A stretch of DNA of 7,034 nucleotides, from positions 1 through 7,034 of the forward strand of contig CAMIHT010000085.1 in assembly GCA_946222725.1 (NCBI GenBank). Direction: 5' to 3'. The translations under genes and the position numbers were made by a program. How positions within the stretch are numbered: the first letter of the stretch is position 1; each line of letters opens with the position of its first letter. The stretch comes from Actinotignum schaalii. Lineage in GTDB: Bacteria > Actinomycetota > Actinomycetes > Actinomycetales > Actinomycetaceae. This document shows, piece by piece, positions 5,936 to 7,034 of the stretch. A model generated the notes under the pieces. The model saw nothing but the letters and a program-made list of their open reading frames with translations, searched no databases and was not told where the DNA came from.

Positions 5936-5953
5936 CCGAAAAATTGTTTTCGG
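5936..5953 (-). terminator. AT-rich inverted repeat just after the lysS stop
   Basis: The minus strand reads CCGAAAACAATTTTTCGG: 7-bp arms CCGAAAA/TTTTCGG with a 4-nt loop, starting 6 nt after the lysS stop. The stem is weak but contains five consecutive T on the minus strand, and the strong GC stem follows 11 nt later. The two may act as a tandem termination or 3'-end processing signal. Confidence 0.4.
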
Positions 5954-5959
5954 GCCGGA

Positions 5960-7034
5960 TTACTTCCCGGGTTTAATGAAGGGGAAGGTGATCGTTTCGC
6001 GGATCCCCAGGCCGGTCATGGCGGTGAGGAGGCGGTCGATGCCCATACCCATGCCACCGGTGGGCGGGAAGCCCTGTTCCATGGCGGCGAGGAAGTCCTC
6101 GTCCAGCTGCATGGCTTCCGGGTCGCCGTTGGCGGCCTCGATGGATTGCTGGGTGAGCCGTTCGCGCTGGATCACCGGATCGGCCAACTCGGAATAGGCG
6201 GTGCCCAGTTCCATGCCCCGCACGTACAGGTCCCATTTTTCGGTCAGGCCCTTCTTGGTGCGATGCGGGCGGGTGAGCGGGGAGGTGTCCTCGGGGAAGT
6301 CGTACACGAAGGTGGGTGCGTAGAGCTGGTCTCCGCACAGTTCCTCGAAGAGTTCTTCCACGATTTTGCCATTGACCCAGAACGGCGCCACGGAAATATC
6401 GTGCGCCTCAGCCAGGGCTTCGAGACGTTCACGCGGGGTATCCACGGTGATTTCTTCGCCCACGGCGGCGGACACCGATTCGTACAGGTCGAGTTTTTGC
6501 CATTCGCCACCCAGGTCGTATTCGGTACCGTCATTCAGGGTAACGGTGGTGGTGCCCAGGGTGTCCAGGCAGGCCTGCTGGACGAGATCCCGGGTGAGTT
6601 CGGCCATCGTATCGTAGGTGGCATAGGCTTGGTAAGCCTCAAGCGCCGTGAATTCCGGGGAGTGGGTGGAGTCAGCGCCTTCGTTGCGGAAGTTCCGCCC
6701 GATTTCGAAAACGCGATCCACGCCGCCTACTACCGCGCGCTTGAGGTAGAGCTCGGTGGCGATGCGCAGGTAGAGGTCCTCATCATAAGCATTAATATGC
6801 GTTTGGAAGGGCCGGGCTGCGGCGCCGCCGTGGATGGGCTGCAGGATCGGGGTTTCAATTTCCACGTAGCTGCGGCGGTCGAAATTGGCACGCAACGATT
6901 TCATGACCCCGGCACGCAGCCGCACCATATCACGGGCGGCCGGGCGGGTGATGAGGTCGAGGTGGCGCATCCGCACCCGCGATTCTTCGTTGAGGGCAAC
7001 GTCTTCGCCGGCTTCGTTCTGGTAGATCTTGGGG
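5960..7034 (-). CDS. lysS: Lysine--tRNA ligase, class II (C-terminal part; 5' end outside window)
   Basis: Catalytic domain of lysyl-tRNA synthetase, which attaches lysine to tRNA-Lys in the cytoplasm using ATP. The frame stays open to the right edge, giving about 357 visible codons of a family norm near 500; the N-terminal OB-fold that reads the anticodon is outside the window. The GTG at 6976 is internal, since family sequence (YQNEAGEDVALNEESR) continues upstream of it. Class II motif 1 lies at 6842-6868 (YVEIETPIL). Motif 2 is at 6632-6697 (RNFRNEG to HSPEFTALEAY, with the ATP-binding Arg). Motif 3 is at 6029-6055 (GMGMGIDRL). GGAAARPF before motif 2, and TSPLTRPHR and MELGTAYSEL after it, identify the lysine enzyme rather than the aspartate or asparagine ones. 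Phrases such as RNEGADSTHSPEF and LTEKWDLYVRG resemble the housekeeping actinobacterial LysS more than the catalytic half of LysX fusions. Two stem-loops follow the stop, so it is likely the last gene of its transcript. Confidence 0.96.
   Translation of the reverse strand, partial: PKIYQNEAGEDVALNEESRVRMRHLDLITRPAARDMVRLRAGVMKSLRANFDRRSYVEIETPILQPIHGGAAARPFQTHINAYDEDLYLRIATELYLKRAVVGGVDRVFEIGRNFRNEGADSTHSPEFTALEAYQAYATYDTMAELTRDLVQQACLDTLGTTTVTLNDGTEYDLGGEWQKLDLYESVSAAVGEEITVDTPRERLEALAEAHDISVAPFWVNGKIVEELFEELCGDQLYAPTFVYDFPEDTSPLTRPHRTKKGLTEKWDLYVRGMELGTAYSELADPVIQRERLTQQSIEAANGDPEAMQLDEDFLAAMEQGFPPTGGMGMGIDRLLTAMTGLGIRETITFPFIKPGK

Noticed and set aside
5420..5960. T-box or lysine riboswitch upstream of the ABC operon
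   Set aside because: The 220-nt spacer shows no T-box sequence or riboswitch-like multi-helix architecture, only the two hairpins and a short inverted repeat.
5960..7034. Catalytic half of a LysX fusion (lysyl-phosphatidylglycerol synthase plus LysRS)
   Set aside because: Some segments (THINAY, SPLTRPHR, MELGTAYSEL) recall LysX, but phrases such as RNEGADSTHSPEF, LTEKWDLYVRG and GMGMGIDRLL fit housekeeping actinobacterial LysS better. The N-terminus that would settle it is outside the window.
1..7034. CRISPR array, tRNA gene, insertion sequence or phage element
   Set aside because: No regularly spaced repeats, tRNA-like cloverleaf, transposase-like frame or terminal inverted repeats were seen; the genes look native and evenly composed.

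Overview
The window is GC-rich bacterial DNA, and all six genes lie on the minus strand, so transcription runs from the right edge towards position 1. The lysyl-tRNA synthetase is closest, from memory of the family, to the housekeeping actinobacterial enzyme. The ABC system has the adaptor-ATPase-permease layout of Gram-positive bacteria, and the gene ends carry GC-only stem-loops without U-tracts. Together these point to a high-GC Gram-positive, probably an actinomycete (perhaps Actinomycetaceae-like). This is inference; there is no rRNA or other marker to fix the genus.

Layout in transcription order. (1) 7034-5960: the C-terminal ~357 codons of lysS, cut by the right edge. (2) 5959-5740: a spacer with two adjacent inverted repeats after lysS, one of them a perfect 15-bp stem, then an AT-rich stretch likely to hold the promoter of the next operon. 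(3) 5739-2544: a tightly coupled three-gene MacAB/YknXYZ-like ABC system: membrane-fusion adaptor, ATPase and FtsX-type permease. Start and stop codons overlap at both junctions. (4) 2514-1576: a D-2-hydroxyacid dehydrogenase 29 nt behind the permease, probably in the same transcript. (5) 1575-1401: a 172-175 nt spacer with a candidate -10, an inverted repeat near the likely transcription start, and a strong ribosome binding site. (6) 1400-48: a 12-helix MFS transporter of the organophosphate:phosphate antiporter (OPA) family, followed by the beginning of another GC-rich 3' element at the left edge.

How the genes work together. The three ABC proteins should form one envelope complex in which the cytoplasmic ATPase drives a permease whose large extracellular domain works with the membrane-anchored adaptor. 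Such systems export, or confer resistance to, peptides, lipids or drugs; the substrate cannot be read from sequence. The dehydrogenase and the OPA transporter look like independent metabolic functions. lysS is housekeeping.

Nothing here is clearly a new system. The points most worth a second look are the enlarged, repeat-bearing extracellular domain of the permease, the adaptor with almost no alpha-hairpin, and an exact 13-nt motif preceding GC-rich elements at the 3' ends of two unrelated genes.
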